64,000 nucleotides of DNA from Theristus sp. LFF4_11 (taxonomy: Eukaryota; Nematoda; Chromadorea; Monhysterida; Xyalidae). Below, one piece after another: positions 34,841 to 46,199 of this stretch. The DNA is taken from NCBI GenBank assembly GCA_030248135.1, contig JASANC010005750.1, positions 1-64,000 of the forward strand, in the 5' to 3' direction. Each line of letters opens with the position of its first letter. The first letter of the stretch is position 1. Below the pieces are notes generated by a model. That model was given only the letters and a program-made list of their open reading frames with translations. It was not told where the DNA came from and ran no database searches. A program made the translations under genes and the position numbers.

Positions 34841-35906
34841 ATTGGGATGTGTGTTATGAAGGATGGGTGATGTGGATGGTGAAGGCAGTGTGGCAAATGT
34901 TCGCTGTTGTGAAAAAAATGTTTGATGTAAATTGGTTGAATTAGCTCCGTCTAAATACCCAACAAGTCAACTGCTACGGGATGGCCGATTAAACATGGCA
35001 GCTTTTTGGGAACCCTTCAAAAATAAACCCTTTAAAATGTAGGGAACCCGCTGATTGGTTGGTGTGATCACGTGCATGCATGCTTTTATCAATTACAACA
35101 CCTTCCCCCGCCCACGTGACGACACCCCAACCCGACTCGTTTCCCTTCCCTCTGAAATTTACCTTCGCCTTCTGTGCTGCCTGGTGCCTGGTGCCGCGAT
35201 GCGAATGCCAAACTTCACTTTCAGTAGAAACAATCGATACTACTTCTGATCTGATCTCTGACGCTTGGGCATCGTATTTTGACGTCAACGGTTGTTATAT
35301 AAAAACTTAAAACAAAATCTGATTGAAAACTAGGGTTGGTAAAAAACCGGTTTTTTATATGACCAGGAAAAAATTCCGTTTTAAAACCAATTTAAAACCG
35401 TTTTTTATTTCCCAATTTTCCAGCACCCAAAAGTGTCCAGAAGTTGGCCCCCTCCAATAAAACATCAAAAATACACTCGAAATCAGCATCTGAGATCTAG
35501 CTTAAAGAAAAGTAAATCTGGTATGTATTTCACAAATCCAGTTTCAAACAAACAGCCTTTTTTTACTTTTGCGAAATATAATTTTGCAATATCATCCCTT
35601 TGATTGTTTTGAAGTACCGAAAAAATGTTGAGGTAAAAAACCGGGTTTTTATTTTTACTTTCACTTCACCACAGGGAAAAAAGAAAAAACTAAAAAAGGT
35701 TTTAAAACGAAAAAAACGGTTTCATTTCCTGTTATTAAAACTATGTTTTAAACAAGTATAGTGTACTAGTGTTTTTAGTCGACAAAGCCGCTGTGATTTC
35801 GCTGATTTGTGCTGTGTGAATAAAATTATCGGATCATCGCCGTCAGCAGCCGCAGGTGTTTTATCAATCAATCAATCAATCAATTTTATTTGTCGGTCGG
35901 TGCCAC
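34841..35906. repeat. Intergenic region with repeat fragments upstream of NAE1
   Basis: 34981 starts with ATGGCCGATTAAACATGGCA, the left end of the MITE at 2348, but it diverges after 25 bp into CTGATTGGTTGGTGTGATCACG, similar to the MITEs at 40205 and 48816. From 35331 to about 35745 lies a palindromic repeat opening GGGTTGGTAAAAAACCGG and rich in AAAACCGTTTT; a short relative sits in NAE1 intron 4. A (CAAT)n microsatellite occupies 35863-35886, just before the NAE1 start. Confidence 0.6.
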
Positions 35907-38900
35907 ATGAACGCACACTTGCATCAACTCGTTGGCGACTGCGACTCGTCCTCTGCGAGCGTCAGTCTCAGTCGTGTGCCATCCGTCAAAGAAATTCGTT
36001 ATGATCGCCAACTGAGACTTTGGGGAGATCATGGACAGGTAAAACAACGCAAAACATGGCCTCTGTTTTTGTGTGTGGTCGTTGTTGTTTTGTTCAGTTG
36101 TTTGTTTGTTTTACTTCTCTCTCTTGAATATCACTTATACGGAAGCAAATCAAAAGATTGTTGGTGTAGGTGTCGGATTTCAGATTTGATTCAGACCTCC
36201 GGTTTTCGCCAAAAAATATTTTTCTTCTTTCCACTGATAAAACACTGTCAGACGCATCGTCCAATTCAGCGTGATCAGGAGTCAGATTGCAAAACATTCA
36301 TATATTCTCACAGGAACGACTGGAGAAGTCGCACGTTTGTGTGTTGAACGCGACGGCTGCCGGCACCGAGTTGCTCAAGAGTCTCGTGCTGCCTGGCGTC
36401 GGCCGTTTCACGATTGTCGATGCGGCGTCAGTCACCGACGACGACGTCAGCTGCAACTTCTTCGTGTCGCACGACTCAGTCGGACAGCCGCGAGCTGAAA
36501 TTGCCTGCAAGCTCTTGAAGGTGGTTCTGTTCGCGGACGTTTTCTTCTTTCGATGTGCTGAAATATTTGACACCCCCATCCTCAAAGCCTCATTTTACAG
36601 GAATTGAACCCGGACGTGAACGGCGACGCCGTCGTGGAGTCGGCAGAGGCGTTACTGCAGAACGACGTCAGCTTTTTGAACAGATTCAGCTTGGTGATCG
36701 GCTGCAATCTAACGGACCGGCTCGCTTGCAGCCTCGGTGAATACTTGTGGAGTCGCGACGTGCCGTCAGTGGATGTTTTTTGTTGAAATGATTCGAATAT
36801 ATTTTAAGCTTGTTTTCAATAATCTGTCAACTTGAACTCGCCCAGTCTCGTGTTGTGCCGCTGTGTCGGCCTGGTCGGCTGTCTGCGCGTGTGTGTTCGT
36901 GAGCACTGCGTTGTTGAGTCGCACCCGGACCACGAGTTTGACGACCTACGTCTCGATCAGCCGTTCCCCGAATTGGTGACTTTGGTGAATGCAATCGATC
37001 TCGACGCGCTCTCTCACGAAGACCACAGTCATCTGCCGTACGTTGTGTTGTTGCTGAAGGCGCTGCAGCAATGGCGCACTGACAACAACTTGCAGTCGAA
37101 CGCGTTCCCGCAAAATCACCGACATAAAATGGAGATCAAACAAATTCTATTGAATCTGCGCAAGCCAGACGACAAGGGCCGACTGGATGAGGACAATTTC
37201 GCGGAGGCCGTCACCAATCTCAATCGGGCACTGCGCGTCACGCAGGTAGGGGTGGTAAAAAACGGTTTTTTTCAAATCCATGTATATAAAACGGTTTTTT
37301 ATACCGCGTCCGGTTCTTTATACCCGGTTTTTTTACCGACCCAGTATTTGAAGAATCTTGTGATTGCGACAATTTCTGGTACTCTGATTTTACGCAAACC
37401 GCTGAATAATGAGTAAAAGACCACAATTCTAGCCAGAAACTGTATGTGTTTCAATGGAAACGTATTCCAATCTTGATTTTATTTGAATCGGTGGCGCTTA
37501 GAGAGAATGCAGCATCAGAAAAATTATTAGATGCGAGTTTAAAACAAAAAAACTAACGCAAGACAGATTGATATTTGAAACAGCAAGGAATGTGATACAT
37601 GCAAATCATCAATTGAACTGACACGATCGAGAGATATGAAACTGCACAACAATTTCACCGCGTTTCTAAATAAAAGATCACCGAAAGACAAAAAGAATCA
37701 CGAACCCGCACAGACGAAAGAAGTGAACCAAGAACAAAATTGAAAAGAAAAAAAGTGTGGTTGCTGCTCTTTTTTCTTATTTCGTTCGAACAAAGTTTGC
37801 TCGATTGGAGTACACGTGTGCGTTTTCAGGTGCCGAGCAACGTGCAGCAGCTGTTTTCGGACGCAAAAACGGCGCATTTGAGCGGTGACTGGTCGGAGTT
37901 CTCGCTGATCGTAACAGCAATAAAGCAATTTACAGAGGAGACCGGCAGTCTGCCGTTGCGCGGCGCTCTGCCCGACATGACGGCGCATTCGTGGCGCTAC
38001 ATACAGCTGCAGCACGCCTACCAGGTGTGTCTGTGTTCGCACAGCGATTGCTCGCATTTCTACCAAAGGTCAACATTGATTTTGCGAACTGAATTGCAAA
38101 TCAACAAGCCATTTACGTTGATCAACAACCCGCAACACACGTTGCAGCAGCGAGCAGTGCAAGACGCGAAGCGGGTGCATTCGCTGGTGCAGACGCTGCA
38201 GCGCGGTGACGCTCAGGCGAGCAAGGTGACGTTTGAGCGGGTGCATTTGTACTGCAAGCACGCACACCAGCTGCACTGCGTCAGAGGCACCTCGATCACC
38301 GATGAACTGCGACAGCCGAACATCGACGCCATCAACGAGCTGTTGCAGGAGAAAAACGACGCGTTCAGTTGGTCGGTTTCGGTGTGCACCGGTTTTGTGC
38401 AGCCAATCAGCGGTGCGCATTGTACTATGTGCTCATTTTTTGCACAGGTACATCCAGTTGCGTGCACGTGAGCGTTTCCGAGCGGAGAAGAATCGGTACC
38501 CGGGCACGAACGGAGTGCCGGTGAAGCTCGATACGCTCGACCTGTCGCAGCGTGTCAGTTGTCTGCTGAAGGACTGGGCACTCGACGACCGGCGACGCGC
38601 CAACGTCAACCATGATCAAACTGGTGAGCTCAGCAAAACAGACACTCGCGGGTGCTCAGCAATTGCTCTGACTCTGAGAAATGAAAATGTTTTGCCAGCT
38701 TTGACGGATGACAGATTGTCTCATAATTATTCTTGGCATGACGAATAAAACCATCTTTTTGTAAAAAAACGGTTTTATTTTATTTGACTTGCAATATAAA
38801 GAAATTGCATTTTTACCATTTCTAATCAGCACGTTGAATTCGTCGTCAGCGGTCAGTTTGATGTTTGTTTTCACAATCGAACTGTACATCATCATAGACA

Positions 38901-39204
38901 ATCAGCTGATTAGCTGCTTTTTAGTGATTAGTCCAAGAAGTTCACTGCAGCCAGCCAGACCACTGGAGTGAAATGCCGGAATGGACGAGTGTATGCAGGT
39001 GACGGTTGTTTCTCCACTGGAGTGTGTGTGTTCTCAGGTGAACTGTGTCGTTACGGCAACAGCGAACTGCACCCGGTCGCTGCAGTGCTCGGCGGAGTCG
39101 GCGCACAGGAGTGCATCAAGCTGCTCACCGCGCAGTACGTCCCACTGAACAACACCTACATGTACGACGCAAACTCCGCCACCGGCAGCGTGTTTCACTT
39201 GTGA
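35907..39204 (+). CDS. NAE1: NEDD8-activating enzyme E1 regulatory subunit (APP-BP1)
   Basis: Pairs with UBA3 to adenylate NEDD8 and start its transfer to cullins; it carries the inactive half of the adenylation site and no catalytic Cys. Eight exons keep frame: 35907-36038, 36314-36520, 36601-36764, 36846-37245, 37830-38024, 38148-38371, 38448-38623, 39038-39204 (TGA), about 554 residues (human 534). Landmarks in order are KEIRYDRQLRLWGDHGQ, NATAAGTELLKSLVLPGVG with FTIVD, CNFFV, ESHPDHEFDDLRLDQPFPEL, HSHLPYVVLL, ENF-type NFAEAVTNLNRAL, PLRGALPDM, YIQLRARERF with RYPG, and the C-terminal ELCRYGNSELHPVAAVLGG and NNTYMYD blocks. All match the family in spacing. The start at 35907 gives an N-terminal extension of about 27 residues before KEIRYD. 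Intron 4 opens directly into a small palindromic repeat. Confidence 0.96.
37248..37343. mobile_element. Small palindromic repeat at the 5' splice site of NAE1 intron 4
   Basis: GGGTGGTAAAAAACGGTTTT at the left and CCGGTTTTTTTACCGACCC at the right are imperfect inverted copies. The repeat starts 3 bp after the end of exon 4 (37245). The longer relative lies at 35331-35745. Confidence 0.6.
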
Positions 39205-39756
39205 CCTGAGTCACTGGCGATTAATCATAATATTGAAGCTTTATGTGTGTCGTTGTGGTACTTCTTGTGCCATATGCGCAGTACAATGTGTTGCCGGTGA
39301 GCAGTTTATACTTGTACTTCGAATAATACAGTATGTCAAACCGGTAAGCAGAAACTTGGTGTTGATGTTGCTTCATTGTCGTTGTTTTTTTTGTTCGGTC
39401 TGCTCATTCCAGAAAGCCACGCAAGTCCTTGTACACGTTTCTCATCTAGCTCAATGGTAGTGATAGACTTGTGCTGCTCGTATTTGTTCTGTTTATTGTT
39501 TCGTGAATGTTTGGTCTGTCAGCATGTTTATGAATGACGTGAATGGCATAAAAGATTCAATTCAATGCGGTTTGGTTTTGTTGATTGTGAAAAATGTCAC
39601 AGATCCAATTGATCACCAGCAAATTTACGTTATTTATATTCACAACATGGATGATACACGCCAATATTCAAGTCGCATTCTCCAACGTGTCCTTGAGTCC
39701 GAGGTTGCTGTTCATGCGGTCAGACGGCGACATCGCCAATGACAACAACAGCGCGC
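39205..39756. other. Convergent 3' intergenic region (NAE1 / SPEF1)
   Basis: No gene seen. TAGCTCAATGGTAG at 39447-39460 looks like a pol III box A, but no box B follows, so this is not called as a tRNA. Confidence 0.4.
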
Positions 39757-42700
39757 TCAGTCTGCCGTTTCCGGGTGGTTGTGCGCGTTTCGCGTCGACG
39801 ATTCGCCGTCAGACGTGACGGCCGAGTTCGTGAACGAAGTCCTCAGTTGCACCAGCTGCGCCAGCAACTGTGTCGCCGACTGTTGCGCCTGTGACGGCTC
39901 GTCGGGTGGCGCCGGCGGCGGCTGTGCCTTCTCGTAGTACGCGCGTGCCAGCCGGTCGAGGCGTTGCGTCAGCGAGGCGATTCGCTCGTCCTTCAGTGCG
40001 ACCAGCTGCTCCAGGTGGCGCACACGCACCATCAGCGTCTGTGTGCGGTTTTCGCAAGCTTTGCTGTTGCTGCGTTCACTTTTCTGATCACACTCTATAG
40101 GGGCATTCATGAAGCAGTGTTTAGTGACGCACCGCTGTGTTAAAGCACAGCTAAGCGGTCACTAAATACTGCTTCATGAATGCCGCTCATCTCTATGTCA
40201 TATGCGATTAGCTGATTGGTTTGTGACCACGTGGTGCGTGATGCATTCTGTGCAGACCAGTCTCCGCATCCGCAGCAGTGCATGCGACATATAATCACCA
40301 ACCAATCAGCTGATTGTGTTTGATCTAGAAGTATACTGCAATTGCTATTTGGTTTTTTAAATCAGTTACAGACACTTCAATGTTGGTTTGGGCGCAGCAA
40401 CGAACCTGGTTCTGTTCCTCCTTGAGTATCAGTTCTTGCTGAGCGATGTGCAGTTGGCGCGCAGGCACCAAGTCCTGGAACTTTGGCTGTTCACCGTTGA
40501 TCGTGGGCTCCGTTTTTGATATGCTGAATCTGTAAGTGTGTTTCAACTTCGTAATTCCCTTCTAATGGTGATTTCTTGTGTCCAGTGCTTTGATAAATTT
40601 CTTACTCAAGAAAACGGGGGCTACTAATGCGGCTACTGGCGTTTTGCTTTAATTTTAGTAGCCAGTAATCTATCATGTGCTTCGAATGTATACGTATCTC
40701 CGAGGTTACTTTGAGAGTGGTGCCATGACTTTGCTGCGTCTACCAGCGCGTGACGATGCGCATCGCGATGAAGACTGCCCACCAGTACCACAATCCGTCA
40801 ATGACATGTTGTCATCCGAAGTGTCACTCGCTAGACTGTTGTTGCTGCCTGAACAAATGATTTGTCAGAAAAACTCGCTTTCATGGAAATTTTCATTTCG
40901 AAGATAATTATCCCTCGTCCACTTCTCCTCCCCCCCCCAAACAGTAATCATCATATTATTCATATATCCCTTTCCACGCGAAAAATACACCAAAAGTAAT
41001 ACCAAAACTCCACCCAGGAGTTTTTGCGGTGATAAGCTTGGTGCTAAGAAACGCTCTACTTTTGGTCACATACATACATGGTATTACTTTTTGGTGAATG
41101 TTTATTTTTAGCGTGCCATCCACGATTAGTGTGATTCACAACTGACCTCGAATCGAACTGCGACTTCGGTATCGCCTCGGGCGGAATCGTTTCTCGCTCG
41201 TGACCACTTCGATCTTGATACGCAAGTTGTAGAGCACGTACTCGATGGCGCCGGGAGTGAGCGCCACGATCTCATCGATGATGTTTGGGGGCACCGTGAA
41301 GTTGAGACAGCTGAACACAACCCTGAAGCACAACATTAAGACAAACCTGGAAGTTGAAGTGTGCTTGAAAAAGGTCGAGTTCAACTGAAATGGAGAAAAT
41401 GTGCAAGCGTTAACTGTGTAAAAGTCAAATATTTCTTCGTGTAATGTTCACGGAAACTGGTCATTCTGTGTGTTTGCTGCGAGATATATCCAATCGAAGA
41501 CTTTTTACGACATGAGAGTCAATCATTGTCAAGAGATTTGCTGCAAAGTTCACAGAAAGTCCCCCTTCAACTCAGTCTGAATTCGTAGAAAGCGGCAAAA
41601 CACCTAGGGCTGCGTGTGAAATGTTCGGTTTTCGGAACATAAATATACTTTCTACGAATGTTGCGATTGAAACCATGCATAAATTACAGGAAATGGAAAT
41701 CTGTCAAAAAATAAACAACAGAAATAAAAAAGTACTGCTAGTGAACTGCAAGCAAAAAAACAATGACAAGTCGAAATGAAGGATTTGGTTCTCATTTGGC
41801 ACGAAGCGACACACGCTGGCTGCGGCACAGTTTTTGTGTCGGTGGGACTGTTTGAAAGACAAAATATAAAGCGGTCTCTTGGGGTTTAGATCTCTGAATC
41901 GTACTGTAGTTCAAAATTAGTCTGTTGGGATTGCACTGAAAAACCAGCAGTTTTACTGAAAAAAAACGTGATCATAGATTGTCGATGAACGGTCAGTGAC
42001 TAATGCAGTAGTCGTGTGTTTCAAATTAACAACGTCACATTTCTTACTGAATTTCGAAAAAAGTTCAATGGTAGACATTTTGTTGCAGGAAACATTCGAA
42101 AACTGATCAAAGGAACACCTCCCCTCGTCTTATTTCGCTTTGTGAATCGATGGAAACAAGATTGAGTTCCGGAACAGAAATTTTGTTCCGACAAACATTT
42201 CGTTTCGCGACCCCACCCCAAACCGTCTGCTCCCCTGAACAACCGTGTATAAGAATTGGAATGCCATTTGCTTTATTGTTTCTAACTGCCGTTTTCATAG
42301 CTGAGCTGCTGCACTACTCTGGAAGACGTTTGGTTTCTGGCTTGCCTCACACACATTAGAAAGCAGACGCACAGATCTACAACTTTTATGGCGATTTGCT
42401 TTCAATGTTATGCGAAATCTTATATGCTCAAGGAAACGCAACATGTCTCCATGAAGCAGCATTGCGAACGTCTCTGAAGGGGCATTCATGAAGCAGTATT
42501 AAGTGACGTAGCTGTGTTAAAACACAGCTAAGCCGGTCACAAAATGCTGCTTCATGAATGCCACTTGAATTGTTGAAAAAGTGTTTATGAATGCATCTTT
42601 GAAGTAACACATGATCAGGTCAATGTGCAAGTCAAGTGACAACCCATTCAGTGCAACTGTAATAATTCGTGACTTGCGTCGTGACTTCTCTGTCGCTATC

Positions 42701-43858
42701 TCAGTTTGAACAGGGTGCTTTCCGTTCACTACAACACTGCTGTGACATTTAGAAAATAAAACAGAATTATTTGCATAACCACACCACACCACAGATTCAT
42801 CGGTTAAAACGCGTCTGACGTAAGCTTCAATGATGCAAAATGTGTGAGCCGCTGTCTGTGTGTTGTCACAAACCATGCAACTCTCATTACGTTTAGCTGC
42901 ATTTTAAAATTAGAATGATACAGCGTTCCAGCTTGATCGATTTTGCAGCTGCAACACGCCGTTTCTTGCTCGGTCTAATGGTAACACGGGTGTTTGAATG
43001 CGCATACATGTTACAAATTTATGCTTATGTCCGCATCAGTAGAATTTATATCCAGCCGTCACACAAAATGGATTGAGATCTAATTCCAGCTTAGAGCGTA
43101 TTCAGACAAAATGGCTTTTATGACGGCTTTGTCACGGATTTGCTCCGGCGCTTTTCATTATGTAAATTGTGGCTTTAATTAGCGAAGCAGCAGTTTGAAG
43201 AAAAGAACATATCACAAGGGGGAAGGTATTAGAAAGTCTACAGGGCAATTATAACATGCTGTGCCTATTTCAGACTTCAGAAAAATAGTATGTGCTCAGT
43301 ATGAAGTCCCAGACCTGAATGACAAACAAGAAGTTTGAAAGTGCAAAAGTGCGTGGCCAAGCCACAAACGCACTTGTTCAGTGTGTCCCAGTTGTATTTT
43401 TTCAGTTGTGTCGAACTGGCTGGCATGTAATGATTGAGGTCAACGTATCGAGGCAGAAAATGAGCGACCAGCTCGGCGACAAGCACTGCAAATTTTTTTT
43501 TGCAAAGCAATTTACTTCTGTAACTTCTTGACTAAATTTACCGCAAGACGGTCACAGTCGCATGCACGTTTGAACAAAAGGGACGAAATGACCGTGTGTA
43601 TTCCAACTCTGTGTGGTGCTGTGACCAATCAAGTGTGCGAAACATATCGGCCACAGTTTTGTGTCTCAGGTCTGCCAGAAATTTCAAAATTTAATTTTTT
43701 TAAAAAAACAAACACGAGCTGTCAATGTAGAACAAACCTCCATCTGAAAAATCTCTGGTGACATTTTTGCGTGATCGACTGAACGGAATGGTATTCAGCC
43801 AGTCATACAGTTCGTCCAGGGCTGTTCGATCCAGCGTCGGAATCGACGACGACGACAT
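39757..43858 (-). CDS. SPEF1: SPEF1/CLAMP: calponin-homology microtubule-associated protein
   Basis: SPEF1 binds and bundles microtubules; in vertebrates it is found in the central pair of motile cilia and in epithelial microtubule arrays. Five exons on the minus strand keep frame: 43858-43738, 43485-43374, 41322-41140, 40529-40406, 40083 (or 40092)-39757, about 288-291 residues (human 236). The N-terminal CH domain shows LDELYDWLNTIPFSR, NVTRDFSDG, VLVAELVAHFLPRYVDLNHY, SSTQLKKYNWDTLN and CLNFTVPPNIIDEI followed by PGAIEYVLYNLRIKIE, all aligned with family blocks. The C-terminal exon encodes the family coiled coil (VRHLEQLVALKDERIASLTQ). The tail beyond it is Pro/Gln/Ala- and Ser-rich. Introns 2 and 4 hold palindromic MITEs; intron 4 is mostly MITE. 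Confidence 0.93.
40102..40184. mobile_element. 83-bp hairpin MITE (copy 1, SPEF1 intron 4)
   Basis: Nearly perfect palindrome with ends GGCATTCATGAAGCAGT and ACTGCTTCATGAATGCC, centre TGTGTTAAAGCACAG. It lies 9-18 bp upstream (in gene direction) of the last SPEF1 exon. Confidence 0.85.
40205..40318. mobile_element. Inverted-repeat element with CAATCAGCTGATTGG ends (copy 1)
   Basis: GCGATTAGCTGATTGGTT near 40204 and ACCAACCAATCAGCTGATTG at 40298-40317 are inverted copies; CCACGTGG follows the left arm. It is a diverged relative of the TA-flanked element at 48816-48983 and lies in the same SPEF1 intron as the hairpin MITE. Confidence 0.65.
42481..42562. mobile_element. 82-bp hairpin MITE (copy 2, SPEF1 intron 2)
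   Basis: Same family as 40102-40184: ends GGCATTCATGAAGCAGTA and TGCTGCTTCATGAATGCC, centre GTGTTAAAACACAG. Both copies would fold into a single long hairpin. Confidence 0.85.
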
Positions 43859-46190
43859 TTTGAAATCTCGAATTTATTTTCTTGTGTGAAAATATCAGAA
43901 TCTTTTGCACGCGCACCGGCAAGGTGAAAAAATTGGATTTGGAATTTAGTGGATGGCAGCTTGCGCAAAAAAGTGCTTTTGAGAATCGATGCTTTCGTAA
44001 GCGTTTTTCCTGAAAATCGAATTACATATTTCAACCAAACAAGCGGCCACTCAACATTTGCATGTGAGCCAAGCGCCGCATTTGAGTGCCAGTGCAGAAC
44101 ACAATCGTCTGAAGGAGACCGTTTCTCCTGAGTGTGACTGTTGCGACTGTGGCGCAAGCGGACGCATGTCAAATTGTATCGAAACAAACAGTGCAACGCG
44201 CACATACTAATGGGCACATTTTCCTTGTGCGTTCATACGGCAATAGCGTCGGTCGCTGTTTAAAAAAAGGCGTCCTTATTTATTTGCTCGCAAATGCGTT
44301 TGCGCCAAAGTCATGCTATTGCGCGAACTGTGTGGTCTATAGCTATGTATGCCTCTCCATGTTCCAGATCTCGCCCCAGGTTGCAATAAAACGTGGCGAG
44401 AGTGTTTTGTTGCGCTGAAAGAACAGAGCAGAACAGTGTTTGTGTTCAGGACAGCTTTCACAGTTTTCTGCGTTTTGGCGAGATCTTGAAACTGACAGCG
44501 TGTGTCAAGTTTCGCTGCCTACACAAACAATTCAACACGTGCATGCGTGTCAAATTGACATTTAGCTATAACAGATCTTACAAGTGCAGCACAGAAGCAT
44601 ATGTTCCATGCACGTGGGTGTGCATGTTGTTTGTTGCCGTGCACGCTAACTGTTTTCCATACGTTTACGTGAGCACAAATTAAAAATTGATCAGATTTTC
44701 CACAACGAAGCACATTTTTTGTATAACGCAACGCGGGAAGTGGATGTTTTCGAGATGATTTGAGATGTTGTGTTTTCAGGAATCAAGCAAAATCTGTTTC
44801 AAATCAGTGCTGCATTGAATGCGGATGACTTTCAGATGCAGCAGTCAATTACTTGCGTGTTGCATCATATGGTTCTCTGAAAAGTATCCGCTGTGTAAAA
44901 AGTGGCAACCAAAAAATATCATGGCAGTCAAATAACCAAAAACGACAAATGTAGTTTCACTGGCTGGATTCCAATTACAATCACATCACAGTCACATGTT
45001 GGGAACAACGTCTATTCATGTGAATCTTATAAAACCAATAAATTTACATCAAGGAACCTTTCAAACCCAATTTGAATTTACATTTACAATTTACCCAATT
45101 TACATCACTGATAGCATGTGAAACAGCTAAAAAACAGCAAACCATGGAAACATAACCATGACAAAATCGTGATAAAATCGAGTTGTTTCCACCATTGTTT
45201 TTTATGGTTTCCTTCAAAGTCAACAGTAGTGGGGCATACATTGACACGCTGCGGACAAAAATGACTGAGTACAAAAGCAAGCCGGGGAGAACGAATAAAA
45301 GAAGCACAGCAGCATGGGACACAAGCCAACGGCGCGGCAGCAGAAAGCTGACAGCTATAGCTGGCCACAACACAAACACACAAGCCGAGAGGGGCACACA
45401 CACACACTGAAAGCGTGTCGTGTTGCCTAGCACTCACACACTCACTCGTTCTTGTTGGTCGTAATACACATGAACTGAACACACAGACACACACACGCAG
45501 TCAAAAGGCTGACGCAGCCAGTTTGAAAAAGACGTTGGCGATACATGAGGGCTCAGTGACTGAGTTCCCAAGATGCACGGATAGCAAGTCTCACCAACAC
45601 GTATGCGATACACGGGCGATTTCGCTGTCACGGAAATAAGCGCACGCACAGTGCGTTCACGCGCGCTTTCCGTCTTTCGGAAGTGGCATTTTGGGGTTTC
45701 ACACACCATTTAGGGCGATGAGAAGTTCCGCAAATCCACACATAAAAATCGCTCGCTCATTGTGCGGATATTTGAACGCTTTCTAAATGGGCATCTTTGG
45801 AATCGAAGCATTGTTTTGCATCGCATCGTGGGAGGCGAAGCGCGGCAGAGAATTCCCACAATATTTTCAGAGATGCGCTTTTTAGGTCCACCTGTGTTTC
45901 TCCAATCACAGAATCATTGAACGCAACGCACAACTTGATGAACACAATGAGCAACATGTCATGCCAGTTGGCCGCTCGACGCCCAACTCCATTTCATGAA
46001 AAATTATCGCATATTCTTTGAGGTTCGCTCAAAAAACCGTATAGTGACATGCCAGAGATCGACAAGCATTGATTTTGATTGATTTATTCGATGTTCTACC
46101 AAAAAGCTGCAAATACACAAACGGGTACTCCCAAATCGAACGGCCGCGTGATCTGGCGCTACATTAGAAATTTCATGGTCAACAGAGACA
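43859..46190. other. Intergenic region upstream of SPEF1, no gene recognised
   Basis: About 2.3 kb without an identifiable product on either strand. CA-rich stretches occur at 45390-45500. The SPEF1 promoter should lie in the first few hundred bases. Confidence 0.4.
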
Positions 46191-46199
46191 ATTGATGTT

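Noticed and set aside
39440..39490. Possible tRNA (TAGCTCAATGGTAG)
   Set aside because: No box B or acceptor stem partner is found.
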